Shown here one piece after another: positions 24,059-33,111 of a DNA stretch of 35,507 bases. Origin of the DNA: Oscillospiraceae bacterium (lineage in GTDB: Bacteria > Bacillota > Clostridia > Oscillospirales > Ruminococcaceae); assembly GCA_017848115.1 (NCBI GenBank), contig JAGAKZ010000008.1, positions 1 to 35,507 of the forward strand, in the 5' to 3' direction. Every line of letters starts with the position of its first letter. Position 1 is the first letter of the stretch. Made by a program: the position numbers and the translations under genes. The notes under the pieces were generated by a model that was not told where the DNA came from, ran no database searches, and worked only from the letters and a program-made list of their open reading frames with translations.

Positions 24059-24207
24059 TCACCCCTTTTCGATTTTTAATAATTATGTCTACCTTTTAAT
24101 TATAAGATTTTATAGTATAATTGTCAAGGAATAATTTTTTTAGTATATCATTGTCTGATTAATAAAAAATTATTTAAAAATAAAAATATATTTTTTTGGT
24201 GATTTTA

Positions 24208-24236
24208 TTGATTTTTTTCTAATATAGTATTATAAT
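24208..24236 (+). promoter_or_regulatory. Promoter of the diguanylate cyclase gene
   Basis: TTGATT (24208-24213), 17 bp and TATAAT (24231-24236), about 57 bp before the ATG. The leader contains an 8-bp inverted repeat, AAAGTTGT (24252) and ACAACTTT (24269), directly before the purine-rich ribosome site region. Confidence 0.7.
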
Positions 24237-24292
24237 TATAAGTATATTGATAAAGTTGTAATGGGGAAACAACTTTCGGGGAGGGGAAATTT

Positions 24293-25873
24293 ATGAAATC
24301 TTTACAGATAAAAATACTGGCACTTATTTTATCGGCAATGATTATTCTTGCTTCTCTTGTAGGAATTACTTGCGTAATATCAACCAGATACCTTCTGAAA
24401 AGAGATGCAAACACTATGCTGAACACCACTTCTGAAGTTCAGAAAGTACAGCTTAATATACTGCTCAAAAATATTAAACAATCAGTGGAAATAGTTGAAA
24501 CTTGCAGTATCTATGAAGCCGATAGCATAGAAGCTTTGCAAAACGATGATGTATTTCGCAAAGAATATACAGATCATATTTTCAGGCTATTTACTAACGT
24601 TACAAATCATACACCAAACGCACTTTCGTACTATTTCAGATACAATCCTGAATTTTTCTCTCCGACCGAGGGATTTTTCAGAAGCAAAGAAAACGGTTCG
24701 GATGATTTTGAATTTGTTGAACCTACTAATCTTAATATGTATGAACCAAATGATGATAAAAATGTCGGCTGGTACTTCATACCTGCAAGAAAAGGTTCAC
24801 CTGCATGGATAATGCCTCATCAGAACCGTGATTCTGATTACTATCTGCTTTCTTATGTAATACCGCTGTATATAGGTGACAAACTTCTTGGCGTAGCCGG
24901 CATGGATGTTGACTTTGAAGACATTATGAAAAGCGTTGACAGTATCATAGTTTATAATACAGGCTATGCATATCTTACTGACAGCAACAACAGAATAGTA
25001 TATCACAAGCACTTCGATCCCGGAAGTAAATGTCCGGATAATCTCGACAAAGAGATGATTGAGTGCAAAACAACTCTCGACAACGGAATGAATCTTGTAA
25101 TAACCGTAAAAAAATCCGAAGTCTATAAAGATCTTAACTCTGTTACACTACGTGTTATTATTCTTTGCTCGCTTGTTTCCATATTATTTATATTCCTCAC
25201 TCTGCTTATAACAAGACGACTTATAAAACCTCTCGGCGATCTTACTGTTGCAACAGAACAGATGATGAAAAACAATTATGAATTTAACTATTCATCAAAC
25301 AGCAACGACGAAATCGGAATTCTTGCCCGTACCCTTGAAGCGACTTCCGCACAGATACGAAGCCAGATGTCTCACATTACAGGTCTTGCATACAGTGACG
25401 CTCTTACAGGTGTCAAAAACTCAACTGCTTACAAGGAAAAAATCAAAGAACTTGATGAAGAAATTCAGAATTCTGATCCACAATTTGCTGTTATGGTACT
25501 TGATGTAAATAACCTCAAAAAAACAAACGACAATTATGGACACAAAGCAGGAGATGCTCTTATAATATCTTCATGCAAACTGATTTGCCGTATATTTACA
25601 CACAGCCCTGTTTATCGTATAGGCGGAGATGAATTTGTAGTGCTTCTGAGAAATGATGACTACAAAAACCGTGAAACCCTCATCACAAAATTTGATAATG
25701 CAATGAAAACTGCAAAAGTCAAGACAGAAAACGAACAGCTTCAGATATCTATTGCCAAAGGGATCGCTGTTTTCAGGAAAGAAAAATTTGATTCATATCA
25801 GGAAGTATTCAAACAGGCTGATAAACGAATGTATGAAAATAAAAGTGAAATGAAAAAATCTTTTCCACAATAA
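24293..25873 (+). CDS. dCache-HAMP-GGDEF diguanylate cyclase
   Basis: This 526-residue membrane protein has an N-terminal membrane helix (residues 7-29), an extracellular double-Cache-like domain (about 35-280; WYFIPARKGSPAWIMPHQNR and LLGVAGMDVDFEDIMKSVD are typical), a second helix (about 284-306), a HAMP linker (LIKPLGDLTVATEQM), and a GGDEF domain from about 366. The active site is intact: MVLDVNNLKKTNDNYGH and YRIGGDEF (444-448). The product-inhibition I-site RxxD, normally just before GGDEF, is absent (FTHS at that place). It therefore probably makes c-di-GMP in response to a small extracellular ligand and is not subject to I-site feedback. Single-gene transcript with its own promoter and terminator; no PDE domain. 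Confidence 0.92.
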   Translation: MKSLQIKILALILSAMIILASLVGITCVISTRYLLKRDANTMLNTTSEVQKVQLNILLKNIKQSVEIVETCSIYEADSIEALQNDDVFRKEYTDHIFRLFTNVTNHTPNALSYYFRYNPEFFSPTEGFFRSKENGSDDFEFVEPTNLNMYEPNDDKNVGWYFIPARKGSPAWIMPHQNRDSDYYLLSYVIPLYIGDKLLGVAGMDVDFEDIMKSVDSIIVYNTGYAYLTDSNNRIVYHKHFDPGSKCPDNLDKEMIECKTTLDNGMNLVITVKKSEVYKDLNSVTLRVIILCSLVSILFIFLTLLITRRLIKPLGDLTVATEQMMKNNYEFNYSSNSNDEIGILARTLEATSAQIRSQMSHITGLAYSDALTGVKNSTAYKEKIKELDEEIQNSDPQFAVMVLDVNNLKKTNDNYGHKAGDALIISSCKLICRIFTHSPVYRIGGDEFVVLLRNDDYKNRETLITKFDNAMKTAKVKTENEQLQISIAKGIAVFRKEKFDSYQEVFKQADKRMYENKSEMKKSFPQ

Positions 25874-25877
25874 CATA

Positions 25878-25910
25878 AGCCTCTATCTTTGAAAAGGTGG
25901 AGGCTCTTTT
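25878..25910 (+). terminator. Terminator of the diguanylate cyclase gene
   Basis: AGCCTC (25878-25883) pairs with GAGGCT (25900-25905), extended by weaker pairs inside, and is followed by CTTTTGTT just past the stop codon. Confidence 0.75.
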
Positions 25911-25940
25911 GTTGAGTGATTATTCAAAATAAAGTTTCTT

Positions 25941-26978
25941 TTACACCGTTGCACTTTCAACCAAAGTAAGTGTTTTATTATCACAATCAATTTCATACTG
26001 CAAACCTAACGGAAAAACACCGATCGGATATGCATGACCTACATTTACATTGTACAGTATCGGAAGATCGGGCAAATTTGCTTCAAATCCGACAACCTGT
26101 TTGTATACCTCTTTGTAGCTTTCGAGTTTTTCTTCTGAAACAGGCTTGCCTACAATTATCCCTTTGATAACCGCCAGTATTCCCTGTGCATACAGATTTC
26201 TCAGAAGCCAGCATAAAACCATTTCAGGCATATCGACTTCGCTTGTTTCAATTAACAATATCTTATTTTTCCACTCATCGAGTGCAGGCCACAGAGAAGT
26301 TCCTGTAAGTTGCGGAAATACATCTATACAACCGCCCAACAATGCTCCTGTTACTTTGCCCTTACCTTGAATTACTTCATATCCTGTATTTGAAAATCTC
26401 GGTGTTGGCTGATTTACATTTTCTTCTTTCCACCAGATCTTATCTTTTTCATAACTGCAAAAGTCACTGCATCTGATTTCAAGTGTATCCTGCGGTTCAA
26501 AGAGTGTTTTCTCCATAGCATTTTTAGTGTATTCGTTAATAGATACGTACTCTGCAATATTATTCATCACGCTTAAACCATAGTAAGATACTATTCCAGC
26601 CTTATACATCATAAAATGATTTGTTGTTGTGTCTGAAAAACCTGTAAAAATCTTAGGATTCTTTCGTAAAACATCAAAGTCAATATACGGTAAAAGTCTG
26701 ATAGTATCATCTCCGCCAATGGCATTAAAAACCGCCTTGATTTCGGAATTTTTAAATGCATCCATTAAATCCTGCGCTCTTGCTTTGGGGTGCTGATACA
26801 AATAATCTATCCCCTTTAACGCATTTGGCATCGCCACTACTTCTAATCCGTATTCTTCCTCCAATCGTTTCTTTGCGATTTCAAACTTATGAATAAACAT
26901 CTTCTCGCCCATCATACCATCTGACAAAGAAACTATTGCAACTTTATCACCCTTATTCAATCTTTCAGGCTTGATCAT
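25941..26978 (-). CDS. S66 family LD-carboxypeptidase / MccF-like peptidase
   Basis: This 345-residue protein has the S66 serine peptidase layout. The nucleophile Ser115 is in IFTGFSDTTTNH, Glu244 in LLIETSE and His315 in NVGHAYPIG, giving the Ser-Glu-His triad; NAIGGDD precedes. Relatives either trim the tetrapeptide stem of recycled murein (LdcA) or inactivate the nucleotide antibiotic microcin C (MccF). The length and the insertion after the GFSD motif resemble the MccF-like branch, but the two roles cannot be separated by eye. It ends the minus-strand run started by the AAA-like gene 26 bp upstream. Confidence 0.88.
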   Translation of the reverse strand: MIKPERLNKGDKVAIVSLSDGMMGEKMFIHKFEIAKKRLEEEYGLEVVAMPNALKGIDYLYQHPKARAQDLMDAFKNSEIKAVFNAIGGDDTIRLLPYIDFDVLRKNPKIFTGFSDTTTNHFMMYKAGIVSYYGLSVMNNIAEYVSINEYTKNAMEKTLFEPQDTLEIRCSDFCSYEKDKIWWKEENVNQPTPRFSNTGYEVIQGKGKVTGALLGGCIDVFPQLTGTSLWPALDEWKNKILLIETSEVDMPEMVLCWLLRNLYAQGILAVIKGIIVGKPVSEEKLESYKEVYKQVVGFEANLPDLPILYNVNVGHAYPIGVFPLGLQYEIDCDNKTLTLVESATV

Positions 26979-27004
26979 AATTTCACTCTTTTCTTTTGAT
27001 TATT

Positions 27005-28576
27005 TTATTGTTTTAATACTTTTTCTATCTTGCATTCATGCTTTTTATTTTTTAAATCGTAATTTATAGCTACAAGCAGAATCTCTCCGCTGAATGCCTG
27101 AAGTTTTTCAGTATATTTTCTTTTCTTTATCTGAGCTATTGCACCTTCTGCATTTTTATCGTATTTCAGTTCAGCTACAATTGCAGGCAAATTCACTCCT
27201 CTTCTTGGAATAAACGCAAGATCTGCAAATCCTTCACCTGATGGGAATTCCCTGATTATTTCATACTGTTTTCTTGCCGAATAATATGCTAGTGCAAGTG
27301 TCACAGAAAGAGATAATTCATTGTTATATGCTATTATAGACGAATTCTGACGATGTATTTCCTCAATAATTTCAGCTACTTTTTCTTCATTCTGATTTAT
27401 TGTAGCCAAAAGAAGTTCTTCTGACTTACGTATTGAATTCATCACTTCTTCCCAACCGCCGTCTTTAATGCAGTTAATAAACTCCTGATGCACTTCTTTA
27501 TTAGGTATCCATGCTTCATTCGTTTCTTTATCGTAGGTCAGATAACCCAGATGAATAAGCAATGTAATGACATCATCTGCTGAGCTGAATGTGATCATAT
27601 CATTCTGAAATGTTTCGGTATTTACTCTAACCTTTTCACCGGAAATCATTTTTATTATACACTGACGCAATCCGTCCATATCTGCCTGCATAAATACTTT
27701 GAGTGCTTCAAAACTCTCTGTTTTTGTCCAGTAGTTATCAAATGAATTTTCCGTTATAGCCTGAACAACTGACTGAGGGTTATATATATCGTATTTATTT
27801 ACCTTATATCCGTCATACCATATTTTTAGTTCTTCTGACAATTCCGTATTATCTTCACAAAGCACTTTGACATCTTCAACAGTAAATCCTGTATACTGTG
27901 AAAATCTTTTTTGATTTGTCATTGTGTATTCACGATACATATTCAATGCTGAATGCTCACCATACTTCTTTATCGGAAAAATTCCTGTTGCATAATCAAG
28001 GGCGACATATTCTTTCTCTTTTAGTAAATCACGCAGAAAATCAAGATAATACTTCTGCCCTGAAATATCATTTCTGAACACTCTGAAAACACAATCCCAT
28101 TCATCTATAATAAAAACAAATGGTATTTTGTATTTTCCGTAAACTATCCTTAACATTTCATATGTTTCATAATCATCATCAATATTCAGATCATGAAAAT
28201 CTTCTTTAATATCACGGCGCAAAGCTTTTTCAAGCTTATCGGTCATTTCTTTTCCTCCTAATGATTTTGATGCAAAACCTCGGACATCTATCTGAAATAC
28301 GTTGTACTTATTAAGATGCTTTTCAAAATCCTCAGTTTTAAAAACTGCAAAATCTTTAAACAAATCCTTTGAATCACAACCTCTGCTGTAATAAGCAGCA
28401 AGCATATTTGCTGTCATTGACTTTCCGAATCTTCTTGGTCTGCTTATACAAATATGCTTATCAGATGTATCAATTACAGCATTGACTTCATTTATAAGCA
28501 TAGTTTTGTCAACGTATATTTTTGATTTTACAGCTTGTCTGAACAAGTCATTTCCCGGATTAAGATATAGCCCCAC
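27005..28576 (-). CDS. AAA-ATPase-like / PDDEXK_9 nuclease domain protein
   Basis: This 523-residue protein of the DUF1703-type family has Walker A in ISRPRRFGKSMTANMLAAYY (Lys52), Walker B in VFIIDEWD, and a C-terminal PD-(D/E)XK fold with FADLAFIPRR, then IVAELKYDKNAEGAIAQIKK (the E-L-K catalytic motif). The N-terminus GLYLNPGNDLFRQAVKSKIYVDKT is diagnostic. These genes occur in many copies in gut anaerobes and are suspected selfish or mobile elements; their activity has not been settled. The start is GTG with AGGAGG upstream. No flanking repeats are seen. Confidence 0.9.
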   Translation of the reverse strand: MGLYLNPGNDLFRQAVKSKIYVDKTMLINEVNAVIDTSDKHICISRPRRFGKSMTANMLAAYYSRGCDSKDLFKDFAVFKTEDFEKHLNKYNVFQIDVRGFASKSLGGKEMTDKLEKALRRDIKEDFHDLNIDDDYETYEMLRIVYGKYKIPFVFIIDEWDCVFRVFRNDISGQKYYLDFLRDLLKEKEYVALDYATGIFPIKKYGEHSALNMYREYTMTNQKRFSQYTGFTVEDVKVLCEDNTELSEELKIWYDGYKVNKYDIYNPQSVVQAITENSFDNYWTKTESFEALKVFMQADMDGLRQCIIKMISGEKVRVNTETFQNDMITFSSADDVITLLIHLGYLTYDKETNEAWIPNKEVHQEFINCIKDGGWEEVMNSIRKSEELLLATINQNEEKVAEIIEEIHRQNSSIIAYNNELSLSVTLALAYYSARKQYEIIREFPSGEGFADLAFIPRRGVNLPAIVAELKYDKNAEGAIAQIKKRKYTEKLQAFSGEILLVAINYDLKNKKHECKIEKVLKQ

Positions 28577-28695
28577 TGTTGCACCTCCTGATAAGTTTCC
28601 TGTTGCATCGTTTCCATTGTAGCACCTACTTTTTTTCTTCTTCCTTATTATATTATATCAAAATATAATTACATTTTCAATCGATAAATATGAAG

Positions 28696-28730
28696 AACCG
28701 GAACATGACATTATATAACAAGTTCCGGTT
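28696..28730. terminator. Hairpin after the 28795 gene
   Basis: A 9-bp inverted repeat AACCGGAAC and GTTCCGGTT with a 17-nt loop lies about 65 bp past the stop of the 351-residue gene. The T-tract is weak on the minus strand. The rest of 28577-28794 is AT-rich without a gene. Confidence 0.55.
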
Positions 28731-28794
28731 TTACTGCATATCTACCGTTGAATATGCTTGAATAAATTAATTTATTCTTTTCAACTAATATTCA

Positions 28795-29850
28795 TCAAAT
28801 CATTTTTCTTTTACACCTAAATACAAACTGCTCAAAAAGTATCGGTAAACTCTCAACTAACTTTTTCTTTTTCTCAGGATTTGGTATTTCCATACAGCAC
28901 TCCAATATCAGATCGTCCTGACATTGAGCAAAGTAAGCTATACGATATACCTTTTTATTTTTCATCTGCGCACGGAATTTAAATATTCCGTATTCTTTTT
29001 GAGTTACTGTAATCTCGTCGGCTTCACCATATGCACTAATCCAGTCTGAATATATTGTATCTGTACTTAAATCAACATATATCTCAGGGGCAACTGTAAG
29101 AGCAAAATACGCAGATGCCTGATCTGACTTTTTAGTAATGTATGAGTATAACTGATATACTTCACTCATTCCATTATCTTCATAGTCAACGAAATGATCA
29201 TCACTTGGGGTTGTTATTTCCAATACTGTTTCATCCAGTAATTCAATATTTTTTGTCTGATAATAATTACCGGACATTTTTTCTGCCATTCTCTGACCTC
29301 TGTCAAATGCCTCCATAACCATTTCGCCAAGATGCTTTACTTCAACATCACTTTTAAAGTTCAAAGGTTTTTCAAAAATTAATACATCTTCTTCTCCGGT
29401 TGATTCAGAACAATCATATAAAATTTTTGAACCTTCTTTATACGTCCATGAAAGTCTGAACATATATTCTTCATTTTTGACATCATAAGCGATTATGCAT
29501 TGATTGTATTTTTCTTTAATTTCTTTAGGACTCTTGGCATTCATAAATTCGAGATAACCCTTTCCTTTATTTTGCCTGTAATCTGAAAGTATCTGACCTG
29601 TCAGGCTCTGAGATTCTTCTACAGACAAATCACCAAGTAACTGAAATCTTTTCATAACTTCCTTTGTGTTTGTTCCTATTTCTTCTGCTGAACTTCCGGA
29701 AGTAAATTTGTAAAATTCATGATATGTATCTTCGTATATCCCATCCTCACTAACTATATTGATCTGAAGCTGGTAATAAAATATACCATTCCTTTGATAT
29801 ATTATAATAGGAAGACGAGTACGAAAATTTTCTTGTAATTTTATATTCAT
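28795..29850 (-). CDS. Unrecognised 351-residue protein
   Basis: I do not recognise a family. The protein is soluble and acidic, without signal peptide or membrane segments. It begins with a beta-strand-rich part (LPIIIYQRNGIFYYQLQINI), has helical middle sections (residues about 75-115 and 178-198) and a second beta-rich part near the end (YGIFKFRAQMKNKKVYRIAY), closing with a basic tail (FVFRCKRKMI). AAGGTG precedes the ATG. It is the last gene of a long minus-strand run of short accessory genes, among them SUKH-like ones, so an immunity-type role is conceivable; this is inference from context. Confidence 0.7.
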   Translation of the reverse strand: MNIKLQENFRTRLPIIIYQRNGIFYYQLQINIVSEDGIYEDTYHEFYKFTSGSSAEEIGTNTKEVMKRFQLLGDLSVEESQSLTGQILSDYRQNKGKGYLEFMNAKSPKEIKEKYNQCIIAYDVKNEEYMFRLSWTYKEGSKILYDCSESTGEEDVLIFEKPLNFKSDVEVKHLGEMVMEAFDRGQRMAEKMSGNYYQTKNIELLDETVLEITTPSDDHFVDYEDNGMSEVYQLYSYITKKSDQASAYFALTVAPEIYVDLSTDTIYSDWISAYGEADEITVTQKEYGIFKFRAQMKNKKVYRIAYFAQCQDDLILECCMEIPNPEKKKKLVESLPILFEQFVFRCKRKMI

Positions 29851-29883
29851 TATGACACCTTCACCTTTAGTTTGTGATAATAG

Positions 29884-30579
29884 TTAATTAAGCTGTGCCA
29901 ATTCGACAAGCTTTTTAACGTGTATTGCCACACTATCCAAACACGGAAGTAAACAGTTTGCATCATTTAACAACAGTGGTAGCTCTGTACATCCTAAAAT
30001 AATTGCTTCTATTCCATACATATCCTTCATTTTCTTTATTATTTTATTGAACTCATACAATGTCGATTCTTTCACAACACCTAATTCCAATTCTTCATAG
30101 ATTCTTTTTGCAATAAGTTCTCTATCGCTCTTATCCGGAACAATCACCTCTACTCCTGCCCCAAGCAAGTCCTTTTTCATAAAGTCATGTTCCATTGTAA
30201 AAATAGTTCCTAACAATCCGACTTTTTTATAACCCTTTTCAACAACCTCGCTACATACAGTTTTCGGAATACTTACCAGTGAAATATTTGTGTTATTTTC
30301 AATTTCATCGAATACAATATGCATAGTAACAGCAGTCAGTGTTATAATTTCGGCTCCGCTTTTGGCTAAACAATTAACTTTTTCAGAAATATAATCAGCC
30401 AGTTCTTTATACTGTTCTGATGAAACCAGTTCCCACGCTTTACGAAAATTTACGCTCTCTATCACCAGTTCAGGCATACTCTTACAACAAGTAGCTTCGT
30501 CAATTTTAGAATTCAGCTCTTTATAATACATAATAGTAGATTCGGGACCTGTTCCCCCAACCAAGCCTATCTTTTTCAT
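29884..30579 (-). CDS. Aspartate/glutamate racemase family protein
   Basis: This 231-residue protein shows MKKIGLVGGTGPESTIMYYK and, in the second half, AIILGCTELPLLL with the second catalytic Cys. The first catalytic position lies in LTAVTMHIVFDEI, where the canonical racemases have C-N-T; here no Cys is present. E. coli YgeA, an L-Asp/L-Glu racemase, also has Thr instead of Cys at that place, so racemase activity remains possible. The enzyme makes D-amino acids for wall synthesis or other use. It lies 33 bp upstream of the 28795 gene on the same strand. Confidence 0.87.
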   Translation of the reverse strand: MKKIGLVGGTGPESTIMYYKELNSKIDEATCCKSMPELVIESVNFRKAWELVSSEQYKELADYISEKVNCLAKSGAEIITLTAVTMHIVFDEIENNTNISLVSIPKTVCSEVVEKGYKKVGLLGTIFTMEHDFMKKDLLGAGVEVIVPDKSDRELIAKRIYEELELGVVKESTLYEFNKIIKKMKDMYGIEAIILGCTELPLLLNDANCLLPCLDSVAIHVKKLVELAQLN

Positions 30580-30637
30580 TTCGGTTTTTCACTCCATATT
30601 TAAGATTAGAAAATTTTGTATTTGTTGTTGTGTATCA

Positions 30638-31018
30638 TTAATTTTTAATCTTCAATCCAAAAGCCAGCCATCGACCGTCTATATCTTCAATAACAAACTC
30701 TTTGTTCTGATAATCCGTTATATTCAAAGGTTTGACAACTTTAACTCCCTTTTCAATAAATTGCTTCTCAAGAAGCTCCTGATTTTCTGTATACAAATAT
30801 GCGTCATAACCATATCCGTATAAAGTTCTGTTAGGTAAAACTTTTTCATTATTTGCTTTAAGCAATATAATTTCTACATCATCTATGTAAAGACAAATAT
30901 GCGGTTCCTGACAATTCAGATAAGGAACTGCTCTGAAACCCAGAGCTGACACATAAAATTCTGCTGTTTTCTCTATATCCGGAACCGGAAAAATACAACT
31001 TAATCCTCTTATACTCAT
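30638..31018 (-). CDS. VOC-superfamily (glyoxalase/bleomycin-resistance-like) protein
   Basis: This 126-residue protein has paired beta-alpha-beta-beta-beta units typical of the VOC fold: LSCIFPVPDIEKTAEFYVSA and LGFRAVPYLNCQEPHICLYI in the first half, DAYLYTENQELLEKQFIEKG and EFVIEDIDGRWLAFG in the second. In this fold the metal ligands are usually a His or Gln in strand 1 and a Glu in the last strand; the last-strand position is Ala-Phe here, so metal catalysis is doubtful. AAAGGAG precedes the ATG. Single-domain, possibly binding or resistance function. Confidence 0.8.
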   Translation of the reverse strand: MSIRGLSCIFPVPDIEKTAEFYVSALGFRAVPYLNCQEPHICLYIDDVEIILLKANNEKVLPNRTLYGYGYDAYLYTENQELLEKQFIEKGVKVVKPLNITDYQNKEFVIEDIDGRWLAFGLKIKN

Positions 31019-31047
31019 TGTTAATTACTCCTTTGAAAATTTGCGGT

Positions 31048-31797
31048 CTATATAATTTCATAGTACTCAATAAATGCTTGTATTTGAGCTTGCTTATCTT
31101 CATCAGACATATTGCCTTTTAAAGCTTCTATCCACTCTCTATCAATCATACAGCCAACATCAAAATTAATATTATATTTCGCTCGTTCAATCAATTCAGC
31201 ATCTTCATAATCTCCAATACAAAATAAATATCCACAAAGAACTCTTATATATTCAGAGCTTCCATCTTGATAGTTTTCAATTTCTTTTTCTATTAAATCT
31301 TTAATTTCACTCTTTGAAATCCTGGTAAAGTCAAATCCATATTTCTTGACTAAATTATCCGCTCGCTCCTCATTAGATAATGAGTTTGGCACTACATCGA
31401 TATTTATGTCCCAAAACTCAACTAATGATTTTGCAAAATAATTCTCTTCACCCTCAATAGCATTAAACAAATAAATAGATTCATCTTCTTTCATAACAAA
31501 TACATTTCCTGCACCATCATCCGAAAAAATGTAACCATTTATCCCATATTTCGTCTTGTAATATTCTGTGTTATTTTTTACCATTTCATAAGAATACAAA
31601 ATCCAGCCTATTGATTCTTTTCTATCTCCAACACTGATAACTTCTTCTATTCCATCACTCACACATAAGATTTCCAATAACGCTGTTGGCATACCACAAG
31701 CAATACTTTGTAAAGGGGAATGCAATCTAATATTGTTATTATACATTTCGTTAATTAAACAAATATACTTATTCATTTCTTTCACTTCTTTCTTCAT
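31048..31797 (-). CDS. SUKH/SMI1-KNR4-like immunity-type protein with helical C-terminal part
   Basis: The protein has up to 249 residues. The N-terminal half reads like a SUKH domain: MPTALLEILCVSDGIEEV, IGWILYSYEMVKNN, INGYIFSDDGAGNVFVMKED, YLFNAIEGEENYFAKSLVEF. SUKH proteins are the commonest immunity proteins of bacterial polymorphic toxins. The C-terminal half (from about 150) is helical, acidic and not recognised. The start is uncertain: ATG at 31797 has no ribosome site and ATG at 31776 has only a weak one. It sits with a second SUKH-like gene in the same region, though no toxin gene is in the window. Confidence 0.7.
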   Translation of the reverse strand: MKKEVKEMNKYICLINEMYNNNIRLHSPLQSIACGMPTALLEILCVSDGIEEVISVGDRKESIGWILYSYEMVKNNTEYYKTKYGINGYIFSDDGAGNVFVMKEDESIYLFNAIEGEENYFAKSLVEFWDINIDVVPNSLSNEERADNLVKKYGFDFTRISKSEIKDLIEKEIENYQDGSSEYIRVLCGYLFCIGDYEDAELIERAKYNINFDVGCMIDREWIEALKGNMSDEDKQAQIQAFIEYYEII

Positions 31798-31901
31798 TCA
31801 TGATAAATCCATATGGAATTAAACTTCAAATTTTTCATTCCATATAAATTTAATAAACAGCTGTAATCCGTCACCCTCCCGGTTGACAGCCATCATACAC
31901 A

Positions 31902-32084
31902 TTATAAACAATATAAAACAGTTATCGCAATCAGAACAAAATTAACACTGATTGAAATGATTACAGATTTGCGTTTATACTTTCTGATTTTTCTTACAAT
32001 TAGCAGAATTACAGAAAAGATAAGTCCTGATATCAACAAAAACAAGAAAAATATTATTCCAATATCAAAATACAACGGACTCAT
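31902..32084 (-). CDS. 60-residue two-TM miniprotein (copy 1)
   Basis: A short membrane protein with a perfect GGAGGTG ribosome site 8 nt before its ATG. Residues about 7-30 (DIGIIFFLFLLISGLIFSVI) and 40-59 (VIISISVNFVLIAITVLYCL) are membrane helices joined by a strongly basic loop (RKIRKYKRKS). A 184-bp segment covering nearly all of it (31917-32100) is repeated at 34361-34544. Function unknown; it could be a small inner-membrane regulator or a toxin/immunity component. Confidence 0.65.
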   Translation of the reverse strand: MSPLYFDIGIIFFLFLLISGLIFSVILLIVRKIRKYKRKSVIISISVNFVLIAITVLYCL

Positions 32085-32100
32085 TTTTCAAATCACCTCC
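31917..32100 (+). repeat. 184-bp direct repeat, copy 1
   Basis: Matches 34361-34544 at an offset of 2444 bp with about seven mismatches and no gaps. It includes the ribosome site and all but the last few codons of the two-TM miniprotein gene. Confidence 0.9.
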
Positions 32101-32179
32101 AAATTGAAATTTAGCAGGTATCTGTGTCGTTTTTTGTACATAAGATATGATTATTGATCTTCATAGAATAAATCATCAC

Positions 32180-32626
32180 TCAAAAAAATGCGAGTAAATA
32201 TATAACCGTCATACCGATTGATAAGAATGCAAACACTACTGTTAATACACTGTAAGTTAGAACCGCATTTTTTAAATGTTGTTTTGAAAAGGCAAATATT
32301 TTTGGATTGCTTTCAGGAATTATAATAGTAACTTTATCACCTTTATCTATTTTGGAATCATATGCACAAATCATGTTAGCACATATCTGATTCCTGTCAA
32401 CTGTATAGGTTGCTCTGGCGTATTTCCTGCTGTTCCTGCTGAAATATCTTCCGGTTGTCGTGCCGAATGCTAATGTAATTTCTGCCCAACACTGGATATA
32501 CATATTTGCTTTAACATCGCGGTGAAACTGTAATGCTAATTTTAAACAATATACATTTTTCGCCCAAAGTAATACAAAAAGTAATACAAACAGAATCGGT
32601 AATGCTACATCATTAACTATATTCAC
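32180..32626 (-). CDS. DUF3592-like membrane protein
   Basis: This 148-residue protein has one membrane helix at each end (LPILFVLLFVLLWAKNVYCL; AVLTYSVLTVVFAFLSIGMT) and a small beta-rich middle with RKYARATYTVDRNQICANM and KGDKVTIIIPESNPKIFAF, the layout of DUF3592 proteins. The start is unclear: GTG at 32624-32626 lies within the GGAGTG that would be the ribosome site, and no in-frame ATG exists nearby. A non-standard start or a small sequence change is possible. Function unknown; in other genomes such genes sit near toxin or immunity clusters. Confidence 0.7.
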   Translation of the reverse strand: MNIVNDVALPILFVLLFVLLWAKNVYCLKLALQFHRDVKANMYIQCWAEITLAFGTTTGRYFSRNSRKYARATYTVDRNQICANMICAYDSKIDKGDKVTIIIPESNPKIFAFSKQHLKNAVLTYSVLTVVFAFLSIGMTVIYLLAFF

Positions 32627-32660
32627 TCCTGTTTGATTGATAAATTAGGATTTGTTTAAT

Positions 32661-33065
32661 TTATGTCCACAACGATGTTATAAACATCGGAGAGGTATTG
32701 TTACCTTTCTCAAAGCCACACGCTTCGTAAAAGTGCAGTTCATCATTATAAGCGACAACCACAATTCGCATATATTCCTTATACTTTTCTTTTACCATAT
32801 TAACAAGAGTTCTTCCAATTGTTTTTCCGTGATAATTAGGGTCAACAAGAAGATAATGAACATAGGCATTCATTATTCCGTCATCCATAACACATATCAT
32901 TCCAACGAGTTTATTCTCATCCCAAGCAGAATAAACTGTATTAAAGTTTTTCATTGCGACCACAAGTTTATCAGGGAAATGCCCCGAAGACCAGTCCACA
33001 GAAAGAAACAGTCTTTCCAATTCTTCACAATCAAAATTATGAGTATCTTTATATTCAATATTCAC
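32661..33065 (-). CDS. GNAT family N-acetyltransferase
   Basis: This 134-residue single GNAT domain has DKLVGMICVMDDGIMNAYVH, then the acetyl-CoA loop region YLLVDPNYHGKTIGRTLVNM (the usual Q/R-x-x-G-x-G/A with Gly-Lys-Thr-Ile-Gly-Arg) and NDELHFYEACGFEK at the end. GTG start with GGAGG 9 nt upstream; an overlapping ATG is out of frame. Substrate unknown. Confidence 0.87.
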   Translation of the reverse strand: MNIEYKDTHNFDCEELERLFLSVDWSSGHFPDKLVVAMKNFNTVYSAWDENKLVGMICVMDDGIMNAYVHYLLVDPNYHGKTIGRTLVNMVKEKYKEYMRIVVVAYNDELHFYEACGFEKGNNTSPMFITSLWT

Positions 33066-33111
33066 ATTAGTTTACCTCCATCAAATTCTTAATTTATTGA
33101 ACAGTTGGAAT

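Noticed and set aside
24237-24292. Riboswitch in the diguanylate cyclase leader
   Set aside because: The leader is only about 50 nt, too short for a c-di-GMP aptamer, and no conserved aptamer bases are visible; only a simple hairpin is present.
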